Shown here: piece by piece, positions 1-12,775 of the stretch
Layout of the letters: each line of letters begins with the position of its first letter
How positions within the stretch are numbered: position 1 is the first letter of the stretch
Origin: Mactra quadrangularis
Taxonomy: Eukaryota; Mollusca; Bivalvia; Venerida; Mactridae
Assembly (NCBI GenBank): GCA_025267735.1
Contig: CM046299.1
Span: 17,692,232 to 17,756,231, forward strand
DNA length: 64,000 bases
Direction of reading: 5' to 3'
The notes under the pieces: model-generated
Told to the model about the DNA's origin: nothing
Databases searched by the model: none
Seen by the model: the letters and a program-made list of their open reading frames with translations, nothing else
Translations under genes and position numbers: made by a program

Positions 1-1648
1 TGAAAACAACATTTGATGGGCCCTGGTGGTGAAAATCTGTATCCCTGTTCTGAAGTATTATGGCACAGTGCCTCACCTTGAAACATGTAGAGTACTAATT
101 ACTTTGCTACCATAGTTGTCACCTTAAACCCCTAGCCCCAAGCTCTGGTCAAGTGAACATTGATAAGCTAGTAAAAATTGTAAACTTTATACAGTCAGGC
201 AAGTTGATAATCTTGCCCTTTTTTATATCACAAAATAAATTAGGCTAGTGTTTGATCATTTTTAAGCAATGATCACTTAAATGTTTTCTGAGCTCTACAG
301 CAATCACTAAGTCTAGTGTTTGATAAAAGACTATTTGCGCACTGGGATTTGGAATCTCGAGCCCGAGGGGGGGGGGTGCAGGTTCGAATCCTACCCGGAG
401 AGGTTATACCCTTCCATGAAAATTTGACAAAAATGTCGATTTTCCTCCATTGATTAGATAATATGGAGAAGTTTCTGGCCTTGTGGAAGGGTAGGTGAGT
501 ACTGGTTATAGGCAATGGTCCAGGAAAGCTAGGTTAGGTGCGCTGGACGAGGTAAAATGACTTAAATTGTGTTGTCATGGCGTTAAATCCAGTAAAAAAC
601 TATCTTAGAATAACATCATGGGTAACAAAAATTAAAAAACCTTGCTGAAAATTCAAGTCTTTGCAGATTTAACTGTTTCAGAATTACACCAGGGAACTCA
701 TTTCCCAGCTAATGTGTATGTGAAAAGTTTGAATCTTGTAAATTACAACCCACAGCAGACCGATAAAACTAATGAGATTGACCAACTTTCAACTAATCAG
801 AGACTACACACTTTAAAAATAGCTACACTGATATATACAGTCTGATAACATTGAACTAATACAGCCCCTAATTCAATAGAATCAAAGGAAAGAAAAAATC
901 AAAAATGTTTTAATTATATTCCTACACCACATAAAAAATAGTGCATTTTCCTTAAAAATTTGAAAACAAACTAACTAAAATATTCAACTACTCTGCTCCA
1001 CATTGGGATGCTTGAACTCAAGGTATTGACTATTTATGTTGCTTATTTGTTTAAATATTGATTAACAAAACACTGGATAAAGCATTAAGAATGGCTAATT
1101 CTTATTAACCTAAGAAAATTTATACATAACAAATTTCAGCTACTATACTCAAGCTGAACGATTTATTAAATAAAAATATTTGAAATTTTTTCCTTCTTAC
1201 AGGCCATTGTGAACACAAGTTTGGCAATCAAATTTGGTTTATCAGTTGTATAAATGCACATAGCCAAGTGTTATTGAAAATGGTTTAAATTTATTCATGA
1301 CCTTTTTAGTTTGAGATTAAAATTTGATAAGTTACCCAGTAGCTACAAAATGTAGCATTATCAGTAATGAGTTTTAATTGATAGGAAAATTGGAAGGAAA
1401 ATGCATTATTTCAAACAGTTCACTATTGCTGCTGCTGCTGATGCAGTCGACATAAGGTTAACCAAATCTTAATAGGATTTATAAGAATCACTAACTAAAC
1501 CATGACTTATACCCATATATTAAAATTAACCAATGTTTAAACAATAGGCCTCTGATATAGCTTTCTGCTCATTGTAAAAAGAAGAAACCAAAGGGGAATT
1601 GTATTTTCACAAATAATCTAATTCTCAATATTCCAAGTAAAATTTTAC
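1..1648. other. Intronic DNA of the TRAF3IP1 gene, with a SINE
   Basis: This stretch lies downstream of the last recognised TRAF3IP1 exon, which ends in a phase-1 donor, so it should be intron. Apart from the SINE at about 333-598 I see only AT-rich unique sequence and a short CTG run near 1,427. I looked on the minus strand for the conserved C-terminal coiled-coil exons of the family and found none, so the rest of the gene must lie to the left of the window. Confidence 0.6.
333..598 (+). repeat. tRNA-headed SINE, family 1, copy 1
   Basis: The copy has a degraded tRNA-like head with a B-box-like GGTTCGAATCC at 381-391, followed by a body (about 405-598) nearly identical to the body of the copy at 17,176-17,471. 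A G-run of about 10 interrupts the head. The first ~25 bases of the head are weaker than in the other copy, so this copy is 5' degraded or truncated. It is not a functional tRNA gene. Confidence 0.75.
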
Positions 1649-4600
1649 CTTCCATTCGCCTTCTTGAACCTTTAGCTGAGGTTGGTCTCTGCATTTTGGC
1701 TGGGGCATCACTCTGTTAAGAAAAAATGGATTCACAGTTCACTTTAATGGAGATCTAATTTGTATATTAAATGGCTTCATGAACTAAGTGGTTTCATCTA
1801 GGCATTTAACAGTTTGATAGGAACTTTCAGTTTGCGTTATTTATCAACTATCTTGATGCATCAATCTAATATTCTTAGTTGCAGTATAATATTCTTCATA
1901 TAAACTAATTATTTGAGCTTTTATACAAAGGCCATTAAGTAGAAATCCTACTAAATCCCTCATTATGGTAAAAGCATAAAGACATTCATATTCACACTGG
2001 AAGGACATGAATGGATGGTTGTCCATAAATCAATGTAGCAGTAATCATACTTCAGCTATTTCTTCTACAGGGTAAGCTTAACCTGTAACAAAATAGGTGA
2101 TTACTGTTTGGGCCAATGGGAGCATACCTGATCAACACATGATCATGTAACAGTTAAATATTTATCTCACATTATTGCTCAAAATCATGATTTACATAAT
2201 TAATAAATATTCTCTTGACATAAATGTTTCATTGTAACAGTGTACGCTTGTACCACTTACTGTTTTATGTTCACCATTAACCATGTTTTCATTTGGTGCA
2301 TCATTCTCTTTTTCTTGTTCTTCTCTTCTATGCTGTAACAATAACAACAAATATAAATATTATATTGAATAGTAACAAATATAAATATTATATCAATATC
2401 AGATAACAAAAAAATATAACTGATATAGTACTGCAGGACTTAGTACAATCCAGATTGGATTCCTGTCCCTTACCAGGAAGATGATGATGATGGTGATGAT
2501 ACTAATATCAATTTATCACTAAGTATTGTAGTTTTACATGAACATGTAAGTAAGGCTTTCCTCTTTGTAGGGTCACATAACATAAGTCAAGTTACAAAGC
2601 TATATAATTAAACCAATTCACACTATCAGCCTTCAATTACAGTGTAAAAAAGTTACTTGTGTAAAGTTAAAGTCAAATTTGAAATAAGTGACAAATGAAA
2701 ATGTTTACAGATATATAAAGGATATTTGTTTATTTCGGTGTAAAATCGATTTTTATATCACTAGGAGTGAGCTAAGGATGCAATATTTCCACAAGTGGCA
2801 TAGCCACGAGTGAAATTATAATATCATAAGCTCAAGAGTGAAATAAATAGTTCTTACATTGAAATAAACAAATTTTCTGTTTATTATATGCTTCAAACTG
2901 GCTTTTTAAAGTTTAAGAATGATATGTCACCAGAACGGCGCATCCAAACAGTGAAAAATAACAAATTTATTTTCATTGTTTCAAAACATATCGATTTTTA
3001 TTTCACTGATAAATCCCAGTATACCACTGGAAAGCATACAATAAAACAGGTTAAATGTCAATTTCAAACTACAACAGAAATAGAACCAAATGATAACATT
3101 GACAATGATAGCTCAGTTACAACTAATGCGGCTTCTCACCACCTGGTATCATAATCCTAAATAAACAAAACAGCAACAAAGTGACTAAAGAAACCATAAA
3201 CTTCAACGAACCCAAAAATATGTCACTCAGAAATTGAAGAACCAAAAACAACATAAAACCTGAAACAACAACAACAGAACACTTTAAACAGTCAAATTCT
3301 AAACAAAACATCAAACTCATTCTTAAAAGAACATCAAGCCCAACTCCTAAGATATAACAACAAAATTAATGAACATCAACAGCCAAACAGAACAGTTTCA
3401 CAATTATATCACCTTTTCAGATAGAGACATAAAACTACTTCTTTTTCTTTTATCATCAACACCGTGAGGTTGTTTCTTAACATAATAAGCTTCATCATCA
3501 TCCTTACCATGTGCCTTACTTTCAACTTTATCTTTAACATCGGCTTGATCTTTAGGTTTTCTTTTAGACTTTTTCATCTTTTCATGTTCATAGTCATCAT
3601 TTCTATACTTAACTTTATCTTTTCCTTTTTTTGGACTCGCATTCTCTTCATTGTAATTAACATCTTGAGACTTTCTACGTTCCCCAGCAGACTTATTTTT
3701 TCCACTTTTATCAACTGTAGCAGAAATGACATTCTGAGATTCATACTCCAGGCTGTTCATTACTTCAGCTTCATTCTCTTTTTGTTGATCAAGATCTTCT
3801 ATTTTCTTACCAGATTTTCTATTCTGTTTCTTAGAATTAGCCATTTTCTTCAGATTTTTTCCAGGCTCATTGCCGACCTTATTCACAGACTTTGCAACTT
3901 TACTTGAAGGTGATTGCTTTTTAATAGATTCTACAGGCCTTCCTTTTACTGGAGTATCTTTGTCATCTCTCTTACTAACATTGACTTGTTTATTATGATC
4001 AGTTCTAGGTGACAAAGGGGAGTCAATTGGTGTACTAGTTTTTGGATACTTTCCTGAACCCATTTTCTGGGTACCATTTTCTTTCTCTTGAAGATTATCA
4101 GATGATTTACCTTTGCCAGATTTGTTTTTCTTCTTTTTACCTTTCTTTTCTCTATTTAGTTCATCTAACTTATCAACAACAGCTTCAGCATGAGTCTTTT
4201 GTTTTTCAACATTGTTAGTTCTAATGTTCTCCTCTTCAGAACCATAAGGAGTGAAAGGAGAAGATGGGGTCTCAGAGTCCATACCGTCTTGTGCAGCTGC
4301 AGCACGAAGCTGATGACGTCTGAGTCTAGCACCTTTAGGTCTTCTAACTTTATTACCTTTAGGAGGTGCACTCACTGCAAGCTCAGTGTCCCCAGATTCA
4401 GCAAACTCTTCCCTTTCAACATTATAATGACTAGCAGGCTTGAGTTCCTGATATGTAGAGATTTGTCGTTGTATCGGTTGTAAGGGTGATGGACTATAAT
4501 CCATTTCATGTTCTCGTAATGCTCTAGATGGGTTTAATACAGCAAATGTGGCATTCCCAGGTAGAGTACCGTCGTCCATCTCGTTATCAGAGAACATAAA

Positions 4601-7600
4601 ATCAGAATCTACATCATTAGGTGTTGCACAGTTAGCAAGATCATCATAACTAGTATCATCAGCATCATTCCCCTTTTGTGGCTGAAATTCCAGTAATATA
4701 CTCAAACATGCTTAAATACACACTACTCACACAACTTTAGGCTTCAAGATTACAGTAACAGCAAACCAATACACTTTATCATAAACATCTATAGCTTTCT
4801 AACTACTGCTTTTACATAACCAAACTCAGATTTTGTTCATTTTTAACATATCTTTTATAGAGGACAGTAAAACCAATCATAGGATAAACAAGCTTTTAGA
4901 AGGAAAGAAAAATGGAATCTTTCACCAAAAACCCTAAACTTGATAGGCAGCCCTTAACTTTAAACTATAACCTAACCATTCTACAGAACACAATTTCATC
5001 TATCAAAGACACAATGATTTAGACATTCACCAACATTCAAAGTTTACTTCCTTCCATGAAGAATGTCATCAATACAAAGAGTGTACATAGAAATCAAAAA
5101 TCAGTCTGTACCAAATACTTCAAAATCTATCAATCAGCAAGGCCAGTAAAGACAAAAAGCCTGTCTGTCTGAATGATAACTTGATTTGCCAAATATTAAT
5201 GTCAAATATACTAAGTTGTCATAGCAAATTTTATCAGCAATGACTGGCATACCAACATATAATATATTCAGCAATGGCTGAAACATTTTATGTCCACAAT
5301 GAAAATTCAAACATACATCATTTTTAGATTTTTAGATTGCAAAGGGAAATAACCACAGCTGGGAGTTTGCTAGTTTAGGTCATGTCGCCTTTAAGTAGGT
5401 CTGCGAAGTTAATAAAATAAATGTAACACATACCCTACTTCTCCCTGACTTCCCTCTTTCACGATCTCTATCTTTGTGTCTATCCTCCTTATCTTTATGT
5501 CTATCTTCCCTGTCTTTATGTTTGTCATCCCTGTCTTTATGTTTATCGTCTCTGTCTTTGTGTTTGTCTTCACGGTCCTTGTGTTTATCATCTCTCTTCC
5601 TATCAGATCTGTCTCTACTTCGTTCTTTGTCCTCACCACGATCACGTCCTTTCTTTTCCTTAAAATAAATATACATAAGAGCTCAAGTTAAAAAACAAGA
5701 CTAAATAGTTCAAAAGTTAAAGTTTTACTTTATCCCTCATGTGAGGAACTTATTGAGCTCATTCTATTACTTTATACACCAACAATAGGGACAAATATAC
5801 TTTACAACTCCTGTTAGCGCCCAATGTTAGCACAAACAGAGCTCAACAGAAGCAATTTGGATCTGTATTGATAATTCAAATCTAAGAAAACAAAAGAAGG
5901 ATAGTTTTTATCCTTAGCCTGCAAAATGTAAGTTAACACTGACTCGGGAGGCAATCAGATTTACATGTATGATTTCAAATCATCTGAAATACAGAAAATC
6001 TCCCCTCCCCAAAAGTTATGATTAATACCCAAGTTAAAACATACCGGAACAATCAAAATGTTAATAATAAGAAAAGAATAATTCATTAATGCAATGTAAA
6101 GAATACGAACTCATTTTATTCAATACTACAGAAAAATCTGACCAAAGCATTTTTTGATATACCAACATTTTTTTATCAGATATTGACCTGAAACATATCA
6201 AGAGATAATTAACAACGCTACACAAACTAATATACCTCATCTCTTTTTCTCCTGTCACTACTTTTTTCTCTTTCTTTTTCTTTGGGTTTTTCTTCTTTTT
6301 CTTCCTTTTTACTACTAGACTTGCCTCCCTTGTTGTTCATTGAATCAAGAACTTCTTCATTGTTTACCTAAAAATTTTTTTAGCTGATTAACTTTAGCTA
6401 TAATACAATATATGGTTCATCTATATGATAAAAAATACCGGGTTTTTTCAGAGTAGCATACAATAAGGAAAGATGTCCCCATTTTTAGATTTTTTTCATG
6501 AGTGTATCATGGGAATGGTATCCTAAAACAGGAAACATTCTCAATATATGAATCAGGAATTCATTAAGTAAAAGTTTTTTTTATTAATTGTTATCCACCT
6601 GAAGAAGACCCGAGTAGAAACGCGTAGTGGAATTTCAATTGGAGTTTGTCTTCTTTTTTTCAACATAATTTAAGTAAAAGTTTAAAACTTGTGATCATAA
6701 AATTCCTAGATATTAATATTCTGTCACTTTTATATGACTTAACGATTATCAGAAAAAAACACCTTTAACAGTTGAAAACTCCAAAGAAGTCCTGAAAACC
6801 TTTCAAAACAGCATACATATTGAAACAGCTAAGTAGGATTGTTCCACTATGCACATAAAAGGTGAGCTATAACAATGCTTAAAGTTACCTTTGACCCTAT
6901 TGCACTTGCAAGTGCTTGTAAAAATTCATTTGTTTTTTCAGGTTCATGCCCAGCCACAACTTTAGCTGGTTTAACACCTAATTGTTTCCCTGAAGCAGCA
7001 GCTGAAAGGAGAGAACAAATATTGATTTGATTTATTTGGGTTTTACGGTGCATCAACACAGAAAGGTTATATCGCTCCTAATGTAATTGATGAAAACAAT
7101 AAATGCTCGAACAAATATTGAACTAATGGTTAAAATCCCATACATACAGAAGGCTAAATAACTCTACATTGTCTTATGAAAAACAAGAGAAATTATTGTT
7201 CAGAAATTTCTAGGGTTTTCATTCACATTCAATTACTTCACATTTCAAGTCAGTAAAGCTATAATTGACATGAATTTCAAAACGTATGAAATTACATATA
7301 TATAATCATTAAGCTTGGCAATAGAGAAAATACATATAATTTGCAAAAGTACTCAAATAACTTGAAAAACAATTTCACTGTACATTTCCTAAATTCTACA
7401 AGATTGAAAACAAGACAGAACTCTACAGACACAAGCTTTTGTACAAAGACAGATTTTTTGAAATTATAATTTCATCTACGTATCAAAATAATAAATTCAC
7501 TTACCAACATAATCTATTGCTTTTTGTAAAAATGCTATTTTACTGTCTTTATCCTGTAAAAGAAAATTGTATTCTAATAAAATGCAGTAAATAACTTTTT

Positions 7601-10035
7601 ATCAAGTTCTATTTTTAAATTGGATTTAACTGTTTAAAAAGTAGGTAATTTACAAGAGCTGACTCCCTTCACCAGCTTCCAGGATTCTTTACTAGTACTT
7701 GTTTACCCTCCCTCCTAAAAGGGAAATTTCAAATATTGAATGTCAAAGTCTTATGAAAGGAAATAGGCTTACACAGTCAGGAATCAAACCCGAGACCTCC
7801 GAATAAAAATTTCACAAAAGCAATGAATTCAATTAACAGTCCACAAAATTATGGTTTGGAATGTGGTTGTCTGAAAAAGTCCTTGCACTTGACTTTTTGT
7901 TAGAAATGCTTTGGTTGCCCTAGTTCATAATTTACCACATCTTGTGACCTCTGATTAATGATACAAAACACAAGTCAATCAAAAATAGTGATCTTGTAGT
8001 ACACTACAGTTGCGGGGAGTTTAGTGCACTAAAAGTATTATATAAATCAATGGTAAATATCATCAGGGGTAGCAGTGATATGATGCTGAGGAATCAATAA
8101 GTCATAGGTTCAGTAGCACTGCTAATTCATTTAATTTGTATACAGTTAACAGTAACATTGCATATAGTTAACTGCTAAAAATGGAGTTAAAGACTCCACA
8201 TGAAGATTGGTTGGTTGAAATACAGTAGCCCTATTAGGCTAAGACCAGGCATTAAAAAATATCTGATCATAAGAACACCATCAACTACCTTGACATTTTC
8301 AGAATTCAATTCAGCATCAGTAAACAAGCCTTGCATCACTCCTGTCGTCTTTATAACCTGAAATATAAATTAGTTATAATACAATTAGTTTTCATAACCA
8401 CAAACTAATACAATATTTCAGATTATTCTAACAGAATAAGATTAACAGAATATTCTAGTTCAAAGAACAATTACTTATGTCACATAACAGATACATACAA
8501 CATGCAAACATCAACTTACACCATTTATGTGGAATTCTTGTTCTGCTTGATTTCCTGTATTGGATACATATATTTGACTTATCATGGTGACAGGTCAATC
8601 AGCAGTCCTTTAGTTTAATAAGTCCAGAAAACTTAGAAGACTCTGAATCATTGCATATAGACACTATACCCTCTCTTAAGAGTAATCCAAGTTGATTTTA
8701 CGGCCGACAAAAGTTGAAGACATCTGTTTATATTATGCTCTCAAGACCATAACCGATGTAAACACTGCTGGCCCTTTTTCAACAAGAACCAACAATCAGC
8801 ATTCATGAATGTTTGTTATAATTAATTACAGCACAGAAAAGTAAACAGGGTCTGTGGTCGGCACTGTGTTTCAGCAAACAACAATATTAATACTGCCATA
8901 TTTGTAACAAACCAACTACATTTTACTTGCATTTTAAACAATAACTTGGACATGACATAAGCCAACCAGGACAACTTCGGGACACTGTGACTAGTCCCTA
9001 CACCGCCATAATGTTAGGCCATGCCAAATTGGAATTCTGTTAAGCGTCAACTCAAATTTGACAAACCTAGGAACCTATTCACAAAAACACACAAACCGAA
9101 AAATAAAAACTCAAATATTTTTACGGCAAACAACAATGCATTATATATAGTTTTTTCAATGGAATAACATCCTCATAATATGAAACAATGGTCTGAATAT
9201 AATATAAAATGACTAGTGTTTTTTTCACGTAAAATTGTATATTGTGTTAAGAATGCGGTTATGAAAAATTGCTTTCAATGAATATCGTCGTTGCTGGACT
9301 CAATTTTCCCTGAATTAAATTGTCGTATCAAATCCCATAACATTGGAATTATTTAAGAAAACTTTGGGACAATTGCAGTTTACCGGTACGTAAAAAATCC
9401 GCGAAATTGTAGTGTTTATTAGTAACTAAGCCTGGCATATCATAAAAGCTAACAACCCACGAAAATACAGGATTTTATGTTATATCAGGGGCTACCGCCC
9501 CCGAACCCCCGTTTTTTATGTTTTAAACGAGAAAAAAAGCAACGGATTTTTACGGAAGTGCATCTGCTATGACTGGTTAGGCATGCGCAGAAGTGGTAAA
9601 CAAACTCGTACCGGTAAACTGCAATCTAGCCAAAACTTTTCCTACGATTTTGTTTTTTTATTTTGATTGAGGACTCTAAAACCTATGCGCATGCGGATGC
9701 TTAACAAATTTTTATATGGCATGGCCTTACCTAGAAAACTAATAATATGATGACATTGAATTGATGATTGATGGTTTTGGATCACTGCCACAGCTTAGGC
9801 CTAAGTGGATATCCACACAAGAGAAACGAGTACACGGACAGCCTCGAATATCTGCGGACTTGACCCATATGCAGTAAATTTGTAACATAAAAGTCTGTGA
9901 CAGAGTACTTACCGAAGTCATCACATCATGAAGAAATCTAAACGGTGGTTTTGACAGCAGCTTCTCTGTCAACGGTGGTTTCTTTATGTATTTCCCAAGG
10001 GAATCTTGTGTTTTCTTCGCTATTTTTGGATCCAT
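1649..10035 (-). CDS. TRAF3IP1: TRAF3-interacting protein 1 (IFT54), 5' nine coding exons
   Basis: IFT54 is an IFT-B subunit that binds tubulin through an N-terminal calponin-homology-like domain and is needed for cilium assembly. Coding exons (minus strand) are 10035-9913, 8357-8289, 7553-7505, 7001-6889, 6367-6236, 5658-5434, 4681-3413, 2332-2261 and 1712-1649. Every junction has AG/GT and the frame is continuous. The start MDPKIAKKTQDSLGKY and PPLTEKLLSKPPFRFLHD match the family N-terminus. Exon 2 gives GLFTDAELNSENVK, exons 3-4 give DKDSKIAFLQKAIDYV and KPAKVVAGHEPEKTNEFLQA, all hallmarks of the CH-like domain (residues 1-118). Exons 5-6 are the highly charged K/E/R/D linker typical of the family. 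Exon 7 (423 codons) is unusual and is listed separately. The last exon ends in phase 1; the C-terminal coiled coil is outside the window. With exon 7 the visible protein is 705 residues, without it 282. Confidence 0.93.
2261..2332 (-). CDS. TRAF3IP1: TRAF3IP1 exon 8
   Basis: A 72-nt, 24-codon exon between a TTACAG acceptor and a GTAAGT donor, phase 0 at both ends. It reads as a charged stretch beginning HRREEQEKENDAPNE. It joins in frame to either exon 6 or exon 7, so the large exon between them could be skipped without a frameshift. Confidence 0.75.
2721..2876. repeat. Foldback MITE with CTCGTGG-type core
   Basis: Imperfect palindrome. The outer arms read ATTTGTTTATTTC.GTGTAA on the left and its complement on the right; the centre holds GTGGCATAGCCACGAG. 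The core and arm style are shared with the better preserved copy at 18,972-19,128. It lies in TRAF3IP1 intron 7. Confidence 0.6.
3413..4681 (-). CDS. TRAF3IP1: TRAF3IP1 exon 7, giant symmetric Lys/Ser-rich exon
   Basis: The open frame runs from a TTTCAG acceptor at 4,682 to an AAAAG/GTGATA donor at 3,412: 1,269 nt, exactly 423 codons, phase 0 on both sides. The frame upstream of the acceptor has no ATG, so it is an internal exon, not a single-exon gene. Its N-terminal third is acidic and Ser/Pro/Thr-rich (SDFMFSDNEMDDGTLPGN; MDYSPSPLQPIQRQ; TPSSPFTPYGSEEE). Then comes a basic run (KGNKVRRPKGARLRRHQLR), and the rest is low-complexity Lys/Asp/Glu/Ser with KKKKNK and KKSKRKPKD. I recognise no folded domain, signal peptide or membrane segment. 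Known IFT54 proteins have a charged linker here but, to my knowledge, no single exon of this size. It may be a regulated cassette exon or an exon captured from another gene. Confidence 0.75.
5434..5658 (-). CDS. TRAF3IP1: TRAF3IP1 exon 6 with DKHKDR hexapeptide repeats
   Basis: A 75-codon exon between a TTTAAG acceptor and an AGG/GTATGTG donor, phase 0 at both ends. It encodes the basic/acidic linker, with about seven tandem copies of a six-residue unit (DKHKDR, DRHKDK and variants). These correspond to an imperfect 18-bp repeat at about 5,468-5,590. Such arrays commonly vary in copy number between alleles. Charged KD/RD/ER runs are typical of the linker in IFT54 proteins. Confidence 0.85.
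6595..6630 (+). other. Hammerhead-ribozyme-like motif
   Basis: CCAC, then CTGAAGA (fits the hammerhead CUGANGA box), an 11-nt spacer, GAAAC, GCGTA, and a closing GTGG that pairs with CCAC. This is the order of a type-I hammerhead with a very short stem III, of the kind reported in Penelope-like elements. The region expected to form stem II pairs poorly here, so this copy may be a decayed relic. It sits in TRAF3IP1 intron 4. Confidence 0.3.
9373..9624. mobile_element. MITE with perfect 18-bp terminal inverted repeats
   Basis: The 18-bp TTGCAGTTTACCGGTACG at 9,373-9,390 is exactly inverted at 9,607-9,624. The interior is non-coding and contains a C-rich GGGGCTACCGCCCCCGAAC stretch. No target-site duplication is evident. 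The element lies in TRAF3IP1 intron 1. Confidence 0.8.
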
Positions 10036-11937
10036 TGTGTACGTTTAGTTAGAATGTATTCAAAATAAAATTGTTACAGCTCAGTTCCTCATTGTCACTA
10101 CAAAAAAGTAAAATGTTTATCCGAATTAGTCAAAATTGTAACGCTCAAATTTCATGTGTACGGAATTCTATCCCAAAATTCACTGTAACACGCATGCGCA
10201 TTTAGGATATCCGTTAGTAAATGTACATAGTTTCCATAGTTACCTCCGATTGAAAATGATATTTCATCATTTTAGAAAGGAAAAAATGGCATTAAAAGTA
10301 TGAACTTGCTCAATTTAAGAGAAAATCAAACGTTGTAATAGAAAAACTTGTTTAAACAAGAAGAAGCTAAATAAAGCATTTTTGGAACGGCTAGAACGGA
10401 CTTTAGTCAGACATTATACGGGAGATATCTTTACCGTACCGTACTTATCGTTGTCGACTTACTCCACTTGTAATACTAATTTTATTTCTCATGAGAATGT
10501 TTTAGGCAGCAAATCAACAGCGTTAATAAAAACACTTTTTCATCATTATTCCTAGTTCAAGCAAATTCCAATAGTATCGATGAAAGTAATGAATATTAAC
10601 TAATAGTTATAAAAGGCGTAGGCAAAACTAATGGGAGCTAACTCTACCGGTCAAATTAAAGAATTGTTTTGAATTATTTCCCTTTGACTGTTCAATTTGA
10701 AAAGGCGCATAAATCGTTAAGTACTTTATCTGAAGATGACGAGAGACATACATGTATAGACGTCACAGATCGCTGGCGTTAAGTTGTTGAGTCCAAAAAC
10801 TTTGAATCTTTGTACTTATAAAGGTTTACTTTTAAAGTAAGATGCTCATGTGTGTTTTATATGTGTTTTCACCTACACGGTTAATTTTAATTTTGACGTG
10901 GTTAGCAAATCATTGCTTGATTTATGCCAGCGGTTTATTATTCTAGTATTTTGAATTTGTAAAAATGTAAAGTAGGCACCAATGAGCTAAGCCAAATTTG
11001 ATAATCAAGTTTTATGTATATTAATTTTCAACAAAGCATGATTGTACTTGATTGCACTGTCTCAACTGAAAAATACTTACACGATTTCACTTTGAAAAGT
11101 CTTAAAAGTAGATATTAGGCTAGGTCCAAATATAGTAATGAAAGAGACATTAAAAGACATTTATACGTTGTTATGACTGTATATAATATTGAATACGCCT
11201 AGTATTTTATGATACTGGAACAACTCATTTTCAATCACGTAGCTTGACTAACCTACATGAATAACAAAAAAAAAAATCAAAATTGAAAGATAACTTAAAC
11301 CTTTCAAAAGGTAACTTTATAACACTGGCTATGCAAAAATACCTATTTAAGTTAGCCGATTACATACATACATGTACATATTTATCATAGATCATGTGAT
11401 ACTAGGCCTACACTTTATTTGCATACAGGTAAAATCTTCAATCTACCTTAAACTTGTTAAACAGAAAAAAATCATAAGACAGGTAAGTGACGATTTTCTG
11501 TTCAAATTTTTATTTTTGTAAAAAAATAATTGAATTATTAATACATAGAATTGGAAATTATTCATTCATGCATTCAAAATAGAAATATTTACTTCTTAAA
11601 AACTTAAGGTGTTAAGATTTCTGAATAACTTTAATTCAAAATGTTAAAGTTTAAGTAAAACCACGTCTACATTGTAGTTGAAATCTATGGTAGGCTAGTA
11701 TTTTTTACATCCGGGAGCTACTTGATTAACATTGTTTGGAAAAAATTAAAAAATTATTATTTGTAACGTACCTGTACATGTCTTTAAAACATGACATAAA
11801 TTGAATTCAATTATTAATTAATATATCAGTAACTCATGATAATCTTATTTTTGAAAGAAAATTATTCTCTTCAAACTCATGGTAATAAATCATGCAGTTA
11901 ATTGATTTGGGTGACAAACCATGTGTACCGACAAACA

Positions 11938-12395
11938 GACGCGTAGCTACCAGTACGCAGAGTACGCAGCTGCGTACACATTGGTCCAGAAAATCGTAAA
12001 AATATGAACGCCAGAAATGTTATAAAATCTTAGGCCATGGGTAGGGTAGCCTGTGAAACAAAACTGCTCAATCCCTATTTCTCTAACCTTATGTCTAGTT
12101 ACGTTTTGACAATTGGACTTGCGATGCCTTTTGGGAGTCGAATTTACGTTTTAAATTCGTTGTTCGTCTTTGACTCCAGTCTATATAATTCTTTAAACGC
12201 TGGTTGAAATTGAATGATAATTGGGACTAATGTTGTCTTCCTATATTTGTGTCCAGAATGAATTATACAGACCCTTTTTGAATAGTGCCAAAATGCTCCT
12301 GAAATGATCTACAGAAAAACAAAATAGGGGGGGGGGGCATGCCCTAAACCCCCTAGGATTTTGCGTACACATTAAAAAGCCCTTGCTACGCCACT
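11938..12395. mobile_element. Non-autonomous hAT-like element
   Basis: The ends are GACGCGTAGCTACC and GCTACGCCACT, imperfect inverted repeats of the CAGTGGCGTAGC type. An exact 8-bp direct repeat GACAAACA flanks the element at 11,930-11,937 and 12,396-12,403, as expected for hAT transposition. The interior is non-coding and has a G-run at about 12,327. Confidence 0.7.
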
Positions 12396-12775
12396 GACAA
12401 ACATAGGCATACAATTTAAAAAAGGTTATAATAAAGTGTTACTGTAATGTAATAATAATGCAATGTTAAAATAAAAAGATAATTTTAAAATGTTAAGAAT
12501 AGTATTTTGCACAATTAGGACTAAAATGAAAAAATGAATAGATTTTTTTTTCTTGCAAGTACAATGTATACAAAATGAACTGAATATAATAGGCATTATG
12601 TAGCATAATGTCTTCAGTTTATCTGTGTCTATACTGTTAATGAACATCTATTGTTTAATGTTTCATCTGATGAAAAACAAAATGTAAAATGCAGCTAATA
12701 AAGTTTTGGTGAAGATTAAAAACTTTAGCATTTTAAGATTCATTTCATATTGAATTGTAGATATGTTGATCCACA

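Noticed and set aside
1420..1480. Further TRAF3IP1 exon near the CTG run
   Set aside because: Neither a plausible acceptor or donor pair nor similarity to the family C-terminus is present.
3464..3907. 147-codon plus-strand open frame rich in Phe/Ile/Leu
   Set aside because: It is the antisense shadow of the Lys/Ser/Asp-rich TRAF3IP1 exon 7; its hydrophobic composition is what the opposite strand of Lys/Glu codons gives.
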